Shown here one piece after another: positions 23,332 through 34,636 of a stretch of 64,000 bases of DNA (positions are counted from its first letter, which is position 1; every line of letters starts with the position of its first letter). Origin of the DNA: Pseudovirgaria hyperparasitica (lineage: Eukaryota > Ascomycota > Dothideomycetes > Acrospermales > Acrospermaceae); contig NW_022985550.1 of the NCBI RefSeq assembly GCF_010093815.1, positions 1,129,074-1,193,073 on the forward strand, read 5' to 3'. The notes beneath the pieces are model-generated. The model did no database searches. It was not told the DNA's origin and worked only from the letters and a program-made list of their open reading frames with translations. The position numbers and the translations under genes were made by a program.

Positions 23332-24600
23332 ATGGCTCTCGGTCTGTCCTGGACATCCGTCCTGCTACTGATTCTTATCATTCTACTCTCAATTGCCATC
23401 ATGGGCCTCTTCAGCTTCAAGAATCACCTGCCGGTAGAGGGCAGGGTACGTGAGCCCCCCATTGCGCAAAACACCATGCTAACGAGCGTTGTAGACAGTA
23501 CTCATAACAGGCGCATCGCAGGGCATGGGGAAATCCGCCGCATGCCAGATCTCCTCGCGCGGCGCAAACGTCATCATCGTCGCCCGCGACACCAAGAAGC
23601 TCGCCGCCGCCCTCACTGAAATCAAAGTACGCACGATCTAATCCCTACACGCTCATGCTCTCACAAACTCACTCGGCGCAACATGCTGACAAGCCAAACC
23701 ACTCAGGCCGCAGCAAAGAACCCCACAACCCAACGCTTCCTCTCCATCAGCGCAGACGTCACCCTCGCGTCCGAAAACACCCGCATCCTCGCCGAGTCGA
23801 CCGCCTGGAACAACGGCTTCCCGCCCGACATCGTATGGCAAATCGCCGGCGCGTCCAAGCCCACGCTGCTCCTAGACTCCTCCCTCGACACCATGCACGC
23901 CCAAATGGACCTCAACTACTGGGCCGCCGTATACCTCGCCCGCGAGACCATGACCGCCTGGCTAGCCGCATCCTCCTGTCCACAATCGTCGCAAAGCTCC
24001 TCCTCCTCCTCCTCTTCCGCCGCAGAGCCACTGCCCCGACATATCATACTCACGACATCCATCGCCGCCATGCTCGGCGTGGCAGGCTACGCCCCGTACT
24101 GCCCGGCCAAAGCCGCTATGCGCTCATTCGCAGACGCCATGCGTTCGGAGCTGAACCTGTACAATGGTGCGCGCCGCCAGGCCGACGCGCACCGCGACCC
24201 GGCGTATCCGCCGCCGCCGACGGAGATGCACATCCACCTCGTTGTGCCCGGCACCATTGACTCGCCGGGCCTGCAGCTGGAGAACGAGAGCAAGCACGAC
24301 ATCACGAATATGATTGAGGAAGTGGACCCAGTGCAGCACCCGGATGCCGTGGCTAGAGGCGCGATCCGCGGGCTGGAGGGCGGGCAGTATATTGTCATTC
24401 CGCATTGGTTTAATCGCTTCATGGCCGGGAGCAGTTGGCAGGGGAGTCCGCGGAGTAGTATGCTGGTTGATACGGTGCTGGGGCTGGTCACAGGCGTTGC
24501 GTGGCTGTTTGTCGGGCCGGATTTGGAAAGGCAGGTGTGGAACTATGGCAAGAGGTGGGGTCTGAAAGGGAGGCCTAAGGGGCACAAAGGTTGGACTTGA
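23332..24600 (+). CDS. TSC10: 3-ketodihydrosphingosine reductase Tsc10/KsrA
   Basis: Three exons, join(23332..23445, 23495..23626, 23707..24600), give 379 residues. An N-terminal membrane helix (VLLLILIILLSIAIMGLF) precedes VEGRTVLITGASQGMG, the NADPH-binding TGxxxGxG loop. IVARD follows, and the active site is TTSIAAMLGVAGYAPYCPAK (Ser and YxxxK). A second hydrophobic stretch (VLGLVTGVAWLFVG) lies near the C-terminus. The family reduces 3-ketosphinganine to dihydrosphingosine on the cytosolic face of the ER, the second step of sphingolipid synthesis. A Ser-rich insertion (SSQSSSSSSSSAAEP) sits just before the catalytic strand. An in-frame ATG at 23263 would add 23 non-family residues, so 23332 is preferred. 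Confidence 0.9.
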
Positions 24601-24883
24601 ATGCGAGATTCGAGACTTGCTTTGTGGTCGGGATAATACAATCGACAAACACTGCACAATATAGACAAAAAGTGTCCGGGCGCCAGGCACTATAACAGGG
24701 CCGTGCACTGCATGCTATGCTACATGGATTAAATTTGTGTCATTAAAATTTTACTCGACACATCGCGAGCTATACCGTCTACATCTTACAACTTCCATCT
24801 ATATACCACGCCTACGCTATCAAACAAATGTGCCCGAACATCGCACGTAAACAGGAAACAGAAAACAGGGTATCTCAACATGC

Positions 24884-26726
24884 TTAGTCCGATGCGCCAA
24901 TTGGCTTCGGTGTCGGCGCGTACTTGCTTTTCGTGCGTATCTGGCCGCCCTTGAGATAAAACCACACGGGCACAGGCACCAGTAGCGCTGCCACTATTCC
25001 CAGCAGTGTACTCGCCCACTGGATGCCCATACCGTTAAACATGTACATGGCAAACAGCGGGAAGACGCCGCCGAACAGCGAGCGCAGAAATGTATTCGCG
25101 GCAATTGCGGACGCGGCGAACATCAGGTATGCGTCGATCAGATAGTTGAGCGCTTGCAGGAAAATGCACAGCAGGCCGAAACCGGTCAGCAGCCCGGAGA
25201 GCGTCGGCACGATCCAGTGAATGTCGGCGCGGTAGCCAGTCCAGCCGAACCAGAACAGGCCGATAGAGAAGGCAACGCCGCCGATGATGACTTCTGGGAG
25301 TCGCCATTCCGGGATGGGCATGCCACCGTTCGCGGCCAGTTTCTTCTGGTAGCCGGGCTGACGCAGGATGATGAAGAGGCCCGCAAGGAGTTGTCCCGTG
25401 ATCATACCAAAAAAGGGGAGGCCACCGACGCCGAGGTTGAAGCCGTGCACGCCCTGGAAGACGAGCGGGTACGCAGTCAGAAAAAGGTATAGCAGGCCGT
25501 AGATGAAAGCCATGTAAATGGACAGTAATAGCACAATAGGCTCGGTGAACAGCATCTTCATTGGGCGGCTGAAGTTCTTCTCGACGAGCTCGCGGAAGTC
25601 GACTTCGATTTCCTCCTGTTTGGCGTGAATGCCCCAATTCTTCGTGCGGCGGCGCAGCTCTTCGGCTTTGGCAACGAGGATAACGGGCGGGTAGGTCTCC
25701 TCGAGGAAGATTAGATTGAGCCCAAAGGCCAGAAATCCCATGATGGCGGTGATGTATGCGGTCCAGCGCCAGCCCAGGTAGGACATAGTGATGAAGCCGC
25801 CAATAAAGGGCGCCAAGAGAGGACCGGTGAAGACTAAACGGGGGTCAGTGGTGCTGGAGCTGAAATGTAGCAGACAACTTACCGGTCATGGAGAAGACTG
25901 TGATGGCGATACCTCTTGTCCGGTTGTCGAACATGTCGGAGAAGACAGCACCGACACAAGTGAGCGGACAAGCACCAAAAAAGCCGGCCCAGAATCTACA
26001 AATCAGGATTGTTTGTAGGTCTTTGCCTGTGGCGACACCAATGTTGAATATCGAGAAACCGAACGACGCAACCACCAGCGGAAGTCTACGTCCTTTAAGT
26101 TCTGAAAGAGGTGCCCATAGAATGGGACCGGTAGCGAAACCAAGCACGTAGAGTGATACACCCAGCGTGCCAACTTCAGCAGACACGCCATAGATGGTCG
26201 CGACAGTCCTCGTAGCAGCGGAAAATATACTTGAACCAAATGCCGCACACAAGGTTGTGAACCCCAACATTGCGGCAATGCCCAGCTTTTTCTTCAGAGG
26301 CCAATTCATCGCGTGCAGTGGATCGTCGGCGCCGTCAAACTCAACGACATATTCCTCGCGATCTGGCAGTGGTGGTGGATACGGCTTTCCACCACCGAAA
26401 TCGGGTAATGGCTTCGTCGACTGCCGCGACTTCAGACTCGCGCCGACAGTGCCGCCATGTTGACTGCGGCCAGTTTGGATACGCGAGAGGGCTGTTGGGT
26501 TACGTTCGAGCTCAGGACCATCGTCGCGTTGAGTCTGGACACGCGACATGCCGCCGTGAGTCTCACGACCTTCTTCTTCAGACCCTGAGCTGGAGTCGGT
26601 CGAGCTGGTCATGCCCGTGACGGTTCGTACGAGAGCTTCGCGGGCGTCGGGTTGGTGGTGCGGCTGTGTGCTGCCGCGGCGAGCATCTTCCTCAGCCTTT
26701 TCAAGATCGCGACTGACAATGTCCAT
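24884..26726 (-). CDS. MFS transporter, DHA1 (drug/polyamine:H+ antiporter) type
   Basis: Two exons, complement(join(24884..25833, 25883..26726)), give 597 residues. A hydrophilic N-terminus of about 150 residues with RXXT/S-rich repeats (SRVQTQRDD, SRIQTGRSQ) precedes twelve predicted membrane helices. Diagnostic stretches are DDPLHAMNWPLKKK before helix 1, the loop 2-3 motif PLSELKGRRLPLV, and helix 5 motif C-like GPLLAPFIGGF completed across the intron. Fungal relatives export polyamines, azoles and other cations from the plasma membrane; the substrate here is unknown. ATG 26726 is the first Met of the frame. The gene is tail-to-tail with TSC10. Confidence 0.88.
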
Positions 26727-27955
26727 GGCGATTGTGGGCAGGGGTGGAATATCGAAGAGACGGATGACACGAGAGGATCTGACTGGGGAGGAAGAGGTGT
26801 GACGCAAGGCGCCGCAAAGGCTCTTATATGGATAAAAATTGGACAGTATTAGTGGATCCGCCTAGGTATTGCTACCTATCTGGGGCGGTAAGCCGTGTCG
26901 GGAGATGGTGGCTCGGACGGCGCCGCGGGTTTCGCTTTTGTTGTTTATTCGTCTATAGTGATTATTAGCGTGTTGCGGAGAGTAAAGTAGTCCAGACAAT
27001 TATTGATCAATGTGCTAAAGGTAACAATTGAGACCAGCACCAGGTAACAGACATGGATTGCAGGAGAACGACGGAGAATAGAGATGGCGAGATGATAGTG
27101 ATGAAGCACAATGGAAAGTGGCCGTGGGCGATGAAAACGACAGGGATTAACGAGTCGCGATGATGCAAGCCGAGCGTAGCCGGCAGCAAAAAAGTCATCA
27201 AGTGGGGTCGCATCTCTAGGGCTAGCGATTTCCTTAATTAAGCTTTTTCACGTGGTGGGGACTGGCATGTTTCGCAGATGCATCGTGCTTGAGCTTCGGT
27301 TCAGTGTCAGTGTGCTGATCCACTGCTGCACTGGTCAGCTGTTGTCGCAGCAGTCATGGAGCCGTGTAGTCGCGTCTTCATTGTCTTGTAACAATAACAA
27401 TAACAACAACAACAGTAAGTGAAGAAGAGAACACGTGACAATATTGATGGCAACTCTAACTCTCAATGACAACAACAAGCACAACTGGAACAACAACAAA
27501 TTTCTGCACAGTGACGCCACCGCGCACCCTTGGTCAGCAGTGGCGCTCGTGCCTGCCCAATTCGTAAGAAATCTAAGGACTGTGCCTCCTCGGCCTTTCG
27601 GCCCCGCTTTCTCTCTCGCTTCGGACGTTTTCTAACTCCTGCAGGGCCTGAACTCCTGATATCTAAGGCATAAACACCGACACCCGCGATGCAACATTCT
27701 TAATGATGGGTCCTCTCCTCTATTAAGTTTCTTAGCCCATCGCCGACTCTCCCGACTCTTGCCCGCGTTCCGTTCCGTCTCCGGTCTGACGTCGTTTCGC
27801 TCATCACTTATACTATTATTGGACTTTGTACTAATCATTAGTCGTGCTTCATTGATGCCTAATTATTGCATTGTTAGATCAGACCACCTTAGCCTACAAC
27901 TTATCTCTCAGTATCCGTCGTTGCAGCTGACACTACGCAGCTAGAGTCTACCTCC
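26727..27955. other. Intergenic region with a short AAC-rich microsatellite
   Basis: These 1229 bp between the MFS start and the AKR stop are non-coding as far as I can see. They hold the MFS promoter and an imperfect (AAC/AAT)n tract at 27390-27414. No RNA gene or element is recognised. Confidence 0.4.
27390..27414. repeat. Imperfect trinucleotide microsatellite (AAC/AAT)
   Basis: About eight units of ACAATA/ACA read on the plus strand, in non-coding DNA. It is a simple repeat with no inferred role. Confidence 0.7.
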
Positions 27956-28996
27956 TCACTCATCCTCTCCCAAAAACACCTTGACCCCTTCTGGGAGCCA
28001 CGCATCCCCACAGACCTTGAACCTCTCAGGCATCGCACTAATCTTCTCCATCTCCTGCTCACTGAGCTCCCATCCATCAAGCTCAAAGTTCGCCTCGATT
28101 CTTTCTTTTGTCACACTCTTCGGAATGACGCTTGTGCCTCGCTGCAAGCCCCACATCAGCAACACCTGCTGCACCGTCTTGCCTTTCTCCTCAGCAATTG
28201 CTTTCAAGGTGGCATTCTTGTAGAGTGGCGAGTCAGTGGACCCTAGGCAAGAATACGCCGTAGCATGAATACCCCTCGAGGAGAGGTAGCTAAGAAGCTT
28301 GGGCGAGGGGTTATTGGGATGGAGTTCGATCTGATTCACCGCCGGGGTGGTCTTGAAGCCCGGGTCTGCGAAGACTTGCTCGAGATGTGTGATGCTGAAG
28401 TTTGATACTCCGATATTGCGTGCTTTGCTTGTGGGGATCTTCTGCATTTCGTTCCTGGGGTTGTTGGTGTCAGTGTGATTTTAACATTCAGTAGTGCCTC
28501 GAAACCGCAAGTCTCAGCGGTAGACGTACCAGGTCTTGACGAAGTTCCAGTCTGGCAGGTGCTTCTTCGTGTCATTGGGATCGGTGCTGCTGGGCCAATG
28601 CATAAGGTAGAGGTCGACATACTCGACACCTAAAGACTTCAGAGACGAGTCAATCGCTTCTGGCACAATGTGATGCCATGTATTGTTCAACTTGGTCGTT
28701 ATCCAGATCTCCTCACGGGGCACGCCAGAATCTTTAATTCCTTGTCCCACCTCAGCCTCGTTGCCGTAGGCCAAGGCTGTGTCGATGTGGCGATAGCCCT
28801 TTTGCAGAGCGACTTTTACCGCATCACGAACTTCATTGGGTTTCGATTGCCAGGTGCCTAGGCCGACCATGGGCATGGACGCGCCTGTATTGAGCTTGAC
28901 CGTAGACTTTGTGTGCTGGAGGTTGGACGCCATACTTGAAAATCGACGAAGTGTTCTGGGCAATTGGTTGAGAAAAGTGATGGAGGATAGAGGCAT
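27956..28996 (-). CDS. Aldo-keto reductase (AKR superfamily)
   Basis: Two exons, complement(join(27956..28454, 28530..28996)), give 321 residues. The catalytic tetrad is intact: Asp72 and Tyr77 in HIDTALAYGNE, Lys102 in WITTKL, His133 in LYLMHWP. Family signatures follow: IGVSNFS, NQIELHPNNPSPKL, and the NADPH-binding VIPKSVTKERIEAN. It reduces aldehydes or ketones with NADPH. The first 21 residues (MPLSSITFLNQLPRTLRRFS) are Arg/Ser/Leu-rich without acids, like a mitochondrial presequence. A second ATG gives MASNLQHTK, the normal cytosolic AKR start, so dual targeting is conceivable. The 75 bp intron splits the Trp codon of KTW. Confidence 0.93.
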
Positions 28997-29487
28997 GAAA
29001 TGGGAGGAAGCAGCGGGTAGTAGGAGGAGGTGGGAGCGGTTGTGGACTTGATAGCTGTACTTGTACCTCCCGTATACTGGTATTGTTTGACTAGGTTTGT
29101 ACGAATATAGCCTAAATGCTATGCATACATGGTCCTGTATACGTCGCGTCGGTGTAATTAGGTCCGTCTATACTCTTGAACCTATTTGTACACCTCTTTT
29201 CATTGGCTTTGAATGGAGCATCATCTCGATCACCACTGCGTTCATGCCTTGGTATGCATAGGCAGCATTATCATGTTAGCTTGCTGAAATCTTCTCTACC
29301 CACCAGATTACATGATGGGAAGGTGACAGCGGGTGGGGACACCCGGTTTCCCCACCAAGAAATGCTCTAACCTTCTTTGGTCAAGTTAGATCGCAAGTCC
29401 GACGTCCATGATTAACGTACACCAGTCTGTTGACACAATTCTTGTTCATCCTACCTTGACGAAACGAAAAATTCTCCTCCTAAGATA
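28997..29487. promoter_or_regulatory. Divergent promoter region AKR/FYV6
   Basis: These 491 bp separate two head-to-head genes. No TATA box or known stress element can be called with confidence. Confidence 0.4.
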
Positions 29488-30318
29488 ATGTCAAAGTTCG
29501 TATCTGGCGGAACTATCGATGAACCTCTTGAGCGCGACGAAGAATGGCGCAAGGCGCATGCTGAAATCGAAGCTGCGCACCTCCGCAGACTGAAAGAGGG
29601 CCAACAAGAAGGTGGAAAGTCGCTATATGAGGTTCTCCAAGCGAACAAAGGTGGAAAGTCGCTCTCTATTCGCTGCAACACTGGCTGTCAAGGCTGACAT
29701 GTTAGGTCTTGGCTGATCTCAGCTGCAAAGCAAGATGCATTTGAAGAGGTATGTTCAGCTTGATCGCTGAAAGATGATGCAATACTAACAGCATACTTCT
29801 AGTCAATACGTCTAAAGAACCAGTTCCGATCACTCGATGAAGACGAAGTCGATTTCCTAGATAAGGTCCTCGAATCCACACGCGCGAAAGAAGCCGCCGT
29901 ACGCAAGGAGACCTCCGAACAGTTAGAATTGTTTCGGCGGCAGCAAGAAGAGATCGAGAAGAACACCAATCTGGTTGAAGAAACGGCAGTCCCCCCATCA
30001 TCTGAAGAACACTGGGTAGCAGGAAGGAAAAGGAAGAAGGGCAAAGAGTCGGACGGTCTCATCAAAGGGCTAAAGCTCCGAAAGACTTCGTCTGCTGAGC
30101 AAGATACCCATAATACTATCAAAAATCTTACCCCTAACGCGCCTCAAAGGACCCTGGGTAATGTCCAAAGCAAGGAAAATGACGTAGCAAGTTCTGGCGC
30201 GAAGGTTCTAAGGGACGAAGGGAATGATAAGGCACAAGCCATGTCCAAGTCGCCGACACCAGCACCGCCAAAAGCGAATGGTTTGGGCTTAGCAGATTAT
30301 TCTTCTGACGAAAATTGA
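29488..30318 (+). CDS. FYV6: Fyv6/FAM192A(PIP30)-family nuclear protein
   Basis: Three exons, join(29488..29650, 29723..29748, 29803..30318), give 234 residues. The N-terminal FAM192A/Fyv6 domain is clear: MSKFVSGGTIDEPLERDEEW, RSLYEVL-type core (KSLYEVLQANKAAKQDAFEE) and LKNQFRSLDEDEVDFLD. A charged coiled coil follows. The C-terminus ends GLADYSSDEN, the acidic tail typical of the family. In yeast Fyv6 acts at the second step of splicing; in animals the homologue binds PA28-gamma. Exon 2 is 26 nt. The first donor (AAAG|GTGGAA) is weak, but the join restores the conserved ANKAAKQDAFEES. Confidence 0.87.
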
Positions 30319-31015
30319 AACTATAGGATGACTTCGCACCTGATACCCTCAGTCGACCCTCAACAAACAGTAATTAACTACAGGCCCTTCTGTTTTATCG
30401 CGCTGTGCACGGTTTCCCTGCATGACCTGCACCGGAGACCTATTGATCCGCAGACAGAGAACAGACATCTAGGCGACCTTGGTAGTCAGTGCGATCCGTA
30501 GCTCTTCGACTGGCATGCTTATTACCCTTGTCACAGCTTAGGTAGCTATCGATATCACACTGTACAATGTGTATGCTGCGTTGTGTCGGTGAAACATAGT
30601 GGCCCATGCTACTTTGTTTTCACCACGTGACTGCGCCAAGACTGAGGCTGATCCTTCGGACTGCGCTAAAATGTGTTGTAGCCAAACATCTGGGTCTGCA
30701 TTTATCCTGTACACCATCCTCCAGTTCAGTTATCATCTACAGCATCTATTTCAGCACTCGCTTCTAGCTTTCCAATCTGGGTATCATCTTTTTAGACTCT
30801 TGTAATTCTTCTATTCTCACTACGAGACAGCTCAGACAGGTAGCTGAACTGTTGAGACCTTCACTTGATCAAGTCTCACTAGCACTGTAGAAGTATTTGC
30901 AGAGGGTCGTTACCTATCTGATCAAGCTGCCTGTGAGACGTGATAAAAATAGTCTGTTCACAGCGATCATTGCGCTTTCGCTCCTAAGCCGTTTCAACAG
31001 CTTAGGATAGTATGG
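30319..31015. other. Intergenic region upstream of the zincin-like gene
   Basis: These 697 bp contain no supportable gene. A plus frame at 30599-30805 has no domain features. The promoter of the next gene must lie here. Confidence 0.4.
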
Positions 31016-32840
31016 ATGGGACCAATGTCCTCGGATGACATACTGCCGGATTCTTCGACAGGAGATGTAATAGGAGAAACAGACGATGTAAGTGTTTAGG
31101 TCCTGTCTCGCGGCCGGAAGTGGTGTCTAAATGGACGTACAGGGATACCTCATTCAACCACGTGCTGGCCACATGACTGCAATTAGGGGTGCTGAAGAGT
31201 GTGATATGGAAGATAGCATTCTGACGGATGATGAGGATACCAAAAGTATTCTCACTGAAGCCAGCCACTTGCTTGGCCACAAAGAGACACCGGAAGACTT
31301 GCATTTACGCTTCGCTAAGATTTTAGGAAGTGCAGCTGTATCGTCTCTTGGAAGTCAGGCTACAGTCAGTGTTCCCAAGGACTTTTCCATGCGCTATCCA
31401 GACGACAATCCGCATGGCTCTTATGCGGTACAACTTGCCACCTATCAACAACTGCTGAAAAATCGACAGCTAAACAGACGGAGAGAGGACTCTAATGCTT
31501 CAGCTGCCAAAGGGTCTAGGCGCAGGGGTAAGGCAGTGAGACCTGGCTTTGACCCTGTCCAACTTATCAAGAAAAGTGCCCTGCATTTTACGAAACAGGC
31601 AAAATCAAAACTCTCGACCCTTCAAAACCCTATACATCCGATATTCCGCGCGGAAAACTTTCACGCTACGTCAGATGTCCTGTACGAGCAGTTCAAGCCC
31701 GCACTACGCTTAGCCTCACTACTGTTGACTGATAGAGCATGTTCGCAATATTTTCATACTCTATGGTTTGGGCGGCGGTTGTTCTGCGAAGCAACCTCAC
31801 GAGCGCAGCAGACAGAGTCGTTCCGCATCAAAGAGGACGTACCATACACCTCCGAGAACGCTCGCATCTTTCATCGGGTCCTCGCACAGCATTCGGACCA
31901 TGTACATTTCTACTTCAATAACAATCCGCTCAGCGATAGATCCGCCCAGGCATCCATGACATTCATCAAAGACACCAAAAATCTCCTTCCTCTCCACCAC
32001 TCTCACAGTTATGAGACTTTTACCAGAGGCAAAATATGTTTGCATGGCGACTTCTATACTGTTGCTAAACGGAACTCTGCTCTTTCCCATCCGGATCCTG
32101 CCGCAGTGCTTCGATATCATTTTTGGCTCGCTCTATCTTTGTGTCACGAAGTGGCACACTTCCTGGAATGGGTTCGTCGGTCTTCGATGCCGAGTCACAA
32201 GAAGGAAGTGTATTACTACGAGGACGAGTTTAATGAGGCTGGTGAGGCGTGGGAAAAAAAGCTTTTCGGCGGTCGTATAGAGCCCATTAATAGCCGTGCA
32301 GACTGTGCTTTTGGGCTTGCCACGGTGGACTGGCCAATGGTGCACATTGACAACGTCGAGGATACAGACGCGAACACTTTCTGGGCACTGCCCATGGAGT
32401 TCATCGCCGAGATTCAACAGCAGAAGTTCTGGGATTTATTAGCTGCGAAAGAGAGGCCTGAAAGCGATGCAACAATCTTTCACATTCCCAGAATAGGCAC
32501 GCGCAGTCAGCATCTCTCAAGCGTCAATATGAAGGTATGGGACGATGAGGCTGCGCCTGACCTGATATCGGACGACTTTGACAACGTCGATACGATACTC
32601 AAACGAACCGCCAACGGGCGCATTGTCAAGAGACCACGAGAGAAGAAGCGACTTGGGCTGATGTCGAAGAAACTTACAAAGAGCAGGAAGGATGCGAAGA
32701 CACGCCCAAGTGACAACATCCCCAATCCGGGGCCGTACAAGCTTAGAAAACCCAGTCAGCGCGGGAAGGTCAAGCTGAAGGAGGCTGCCGCGGTAGCAGC
32801 AAGACCGCCGCAGAAGAGAGCAGATGACATGTCTGAATGA
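31016..32840 (+). CDS. Uncharacterised protein with a HEVAH zincin-like motif
   Basis: My model joins 31016..31087 to 31143..32840 across a 55 bp GT..AG intron, giving 589 residues. The short exon 1 encodes MGPMSSDDILPDSSTGD and supplies an acidic lead; a start at the ATG at 31131 inside the intron would also be open. The middle (about residues 175-300) is a mixed alpha/beta segment. At about residues 359-363 comes CHEVAHFLEW, an HExxH zinc motif, and 24 residues or so later EAGEAWEKKLFGG offers a Glu as third ligand, the gluzincin arrangement. The last 90 residues are Lys/Arg-rich (KRPREKKRLGLMSKKLTKS), like a nuclear localisation region. No signal peptide. Related frames with the LFGG pattern occur in fungi as hypothetical proteins, from memory; function is unknown. 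Confidence 0.78.
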
Positions 32841-33174
32841 TTTGATGTCCTATTTACATAGCGTCGTGAGCAGTGGAGAACAATTTAAATATGTTCGGTC
32901 TTGTGGAGCGCATACAGTATATACACCAACACGAAGTTTTACCTGGCTATGATAGTGTCTCGAGTCTGTTGCAGTAGCCAAAACGCCCATTCCTCTACAT
33001 CAAACACCTCGCTTTGCGGCTGTCCAGTAGATGATCTACTGATTTCACTCAGTTTGCAAGCTCTCATTTCCAGTATCTAGCACTGCCTCACTTGATTCAA
33101 CGGGGTATCCGCGTCGCACGATCGCTCGAGAATAACATCAAAACCAAAGAATCTAACCAACCAACCCATTCCAA
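32841..33174. other. Convergent intergenic region
   Basis: These 334 bp lie between the 3' ends of the zincin-like and Ras-like genes. Nothing else is seen. Confidence 0.35.
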
Positions 33175-33882
33175 TCACCTCGAAACCGACAAAACCCTCT
33201 TCAACACCGCCAACGGACTCTTCTTTCCCACTCCTTTCCTCAATCCCCCCTTTCCCCCCTCCCTCCTCCTCAACGCCTCCCTCACCATCAACTCCACCAT
33301 ACCCCTAACCACCCCATCCCTATCCTCCCTAGCATCAAAACTCACAAACCCAGCCCCCCACCCCTCCGCCAACCTCCGCCCCGCCTCCTCCGTAACCTCC
33401 CACTCCGTCCTCGCCCTCTCCACCCCACCCGCCACAACCGCACACACCACCCCATCCCTCCTCCCCTCCCCCTTCTCCTCCTCCACACACCCATGAATCC
33501 CCTCCAACCCATCAAAACTCGCCCGGCTACCCACATCATACACATAAAGCAGCCCGTCCGCGCGCGCCAGCGTCGCCCGCATGCTCGCCCGCACCCCGCC
33601 GTCGTGATGCGTCAGCCACTCGCACCGCGGATACGTGAGCGTCACGACGACCTCGCGCTCGGCGATGCTGCGCATGCAGCGTGTGGGCATGTCGCTGTCG
33701 TCGACCTTGTCGGCGTGCCAGTCTCTAATGTAGCTGGTTGCTAGGGTGCGTTGGCCGCTGTCGGCGGCGCCGCAGATGGCGATGTGGATTTCGGGGGTTG
33801 CGGGGCGCGGGGTGGTGGAGAGGATGTGTTGGTGCGCCTTGGAGGCGAGTTGCCAGTTGCCGCGGAGGGTTTGGGTGCGCAT
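33175..33882 (-). CDS. Ras-fold protein with degenerate GTP-binding motifs
   Basis: A single exon of 235 residues follows the Ras-like order: strand 1 and loop (IHIAICGAADSGQRTL, about 33-48), strand 3 (VVVTLTYP), the region before helix 3, strand 4 (DGLLYVYDVGSRASF), strand 5 (VVCAVVAGG) and strand 6 (FVSFDAR). The nucleotide motifs are lost. The P-loop Lys and Ser (GKS) are Gln and Arg, the DxxG switch II is absent, NKxD reads GGVER and SAK reads DAR. The C-terminus is basic and has no CaaX or double-Cys prenylation site. It is therefore a likely pseudo-GTPase scaffold. Codon use is strongly G-rich on the coding strand in the 3' half. Expression evidence would be needed to exclude a decaying gene, but the frame is intact. 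Confidence 0.7.
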   Translation of the reverse strand: MRTQTLRGNWQLASKAHQHILSTTPRPATPEIHIAICGAADSGQRTLATSYIRDWHADKVDDSDMPTRCMRSIAEREVVVTLTYPRCEWLTHHDGGVRASMRATLARADGLLYVYDVGSRASFDGLEGIHGCVEEEKGEGRRDGVVCAVVAGGVERARTEWEVTEEAGRRLAEGWGAGFVSFDAREDRDGVVRGMVELMVREALRRREGGKGGLRKGVGKKSPLAVLKRVLSVSR

Positions 33883-34636
33883 TTTTTTTCTGTGGTCTTA
33901 TTTTGTTCTGTTTTGGTTTGGGTGTGAGAGATGAGAGGATGGGATGGGAGATGGAGAGATGGGAGTGGGATATGAATGGTTGTGGTAGGTTGGGGGTGAG
34001 GTTGGGGTTTTTGGATGCATGCCATCGCGGAGCCATCAATCAGCCATTGCAGATCGGGCGATGAACGGGGCGGATCCGGAATTGGCGAGTCAGGATGTAA
34101 TGCCATGCCAGTGTCTGTTGTGTGGCACGTTGTTGACGGATGACCAGAGCGATAAGGGTGTTGGGTGGTCAGAACACGTCACGAAATGAGTTACACATGT
34201 GATATCGTTGTCGATGAAAAGCCGCAATGGGAGCTGTCGGGTGCCAGTGGCAGACTTCTGCTTGACATGCTTGGCTGACTATAAGCTAAGACAAGGACTG
34301 GGACGGACATGGTGCTTCTCCATGCGAATATACACCTTGATACCCATCGTTTCTAGAGAGGGATGGCGATGCTGCAGAGGCTAAAACACTTTTTTCACAC
34401 CAGAGAAATAGTAGTGGAAGGCAAGACAATGCGGGCCGTGGTGGATCAGCTAAGATCTTCAAAGGGGTTCATAGAAAACGACCGCGCTAGAGCTAACCGA
34501 GAACTAACTAGCTTGCGCCAAACAGATACAAAGGTAGCTTCCGTCTCAGGGGCACTCAGGGGCAATCAGGGGCACTGGACATAATCGTCAATCATCATCT
34601 GGACAACACAAACTCGTTGTGATCTCGTCGGCTTTC
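33883..34636. other. Intergenic region at the edge of the NRPS neighbourhood
   Basis: These 754 bp hold the Ras-like gene promoter and the 3' end of the DUF6604-like gene. A small tandem repeat lies at 34545-34574. No gene is supported. Confidence 0.4.
34545..34574. repeat. Three tandem copies of a 10-bp unit
   Basis: CTCAGGGGCA occurs twice and ATCAGGGGCA once, back to back, in non-coding DNA close to the 3' end of the next gene. Confidence 0.75.

Noticed and set aside
33092-33496. Pro/Ser/Thr-rich plus-strand frame
   Set aside because: It is the antisense shadow of the G-rich coding strand of the Ras-like gene.
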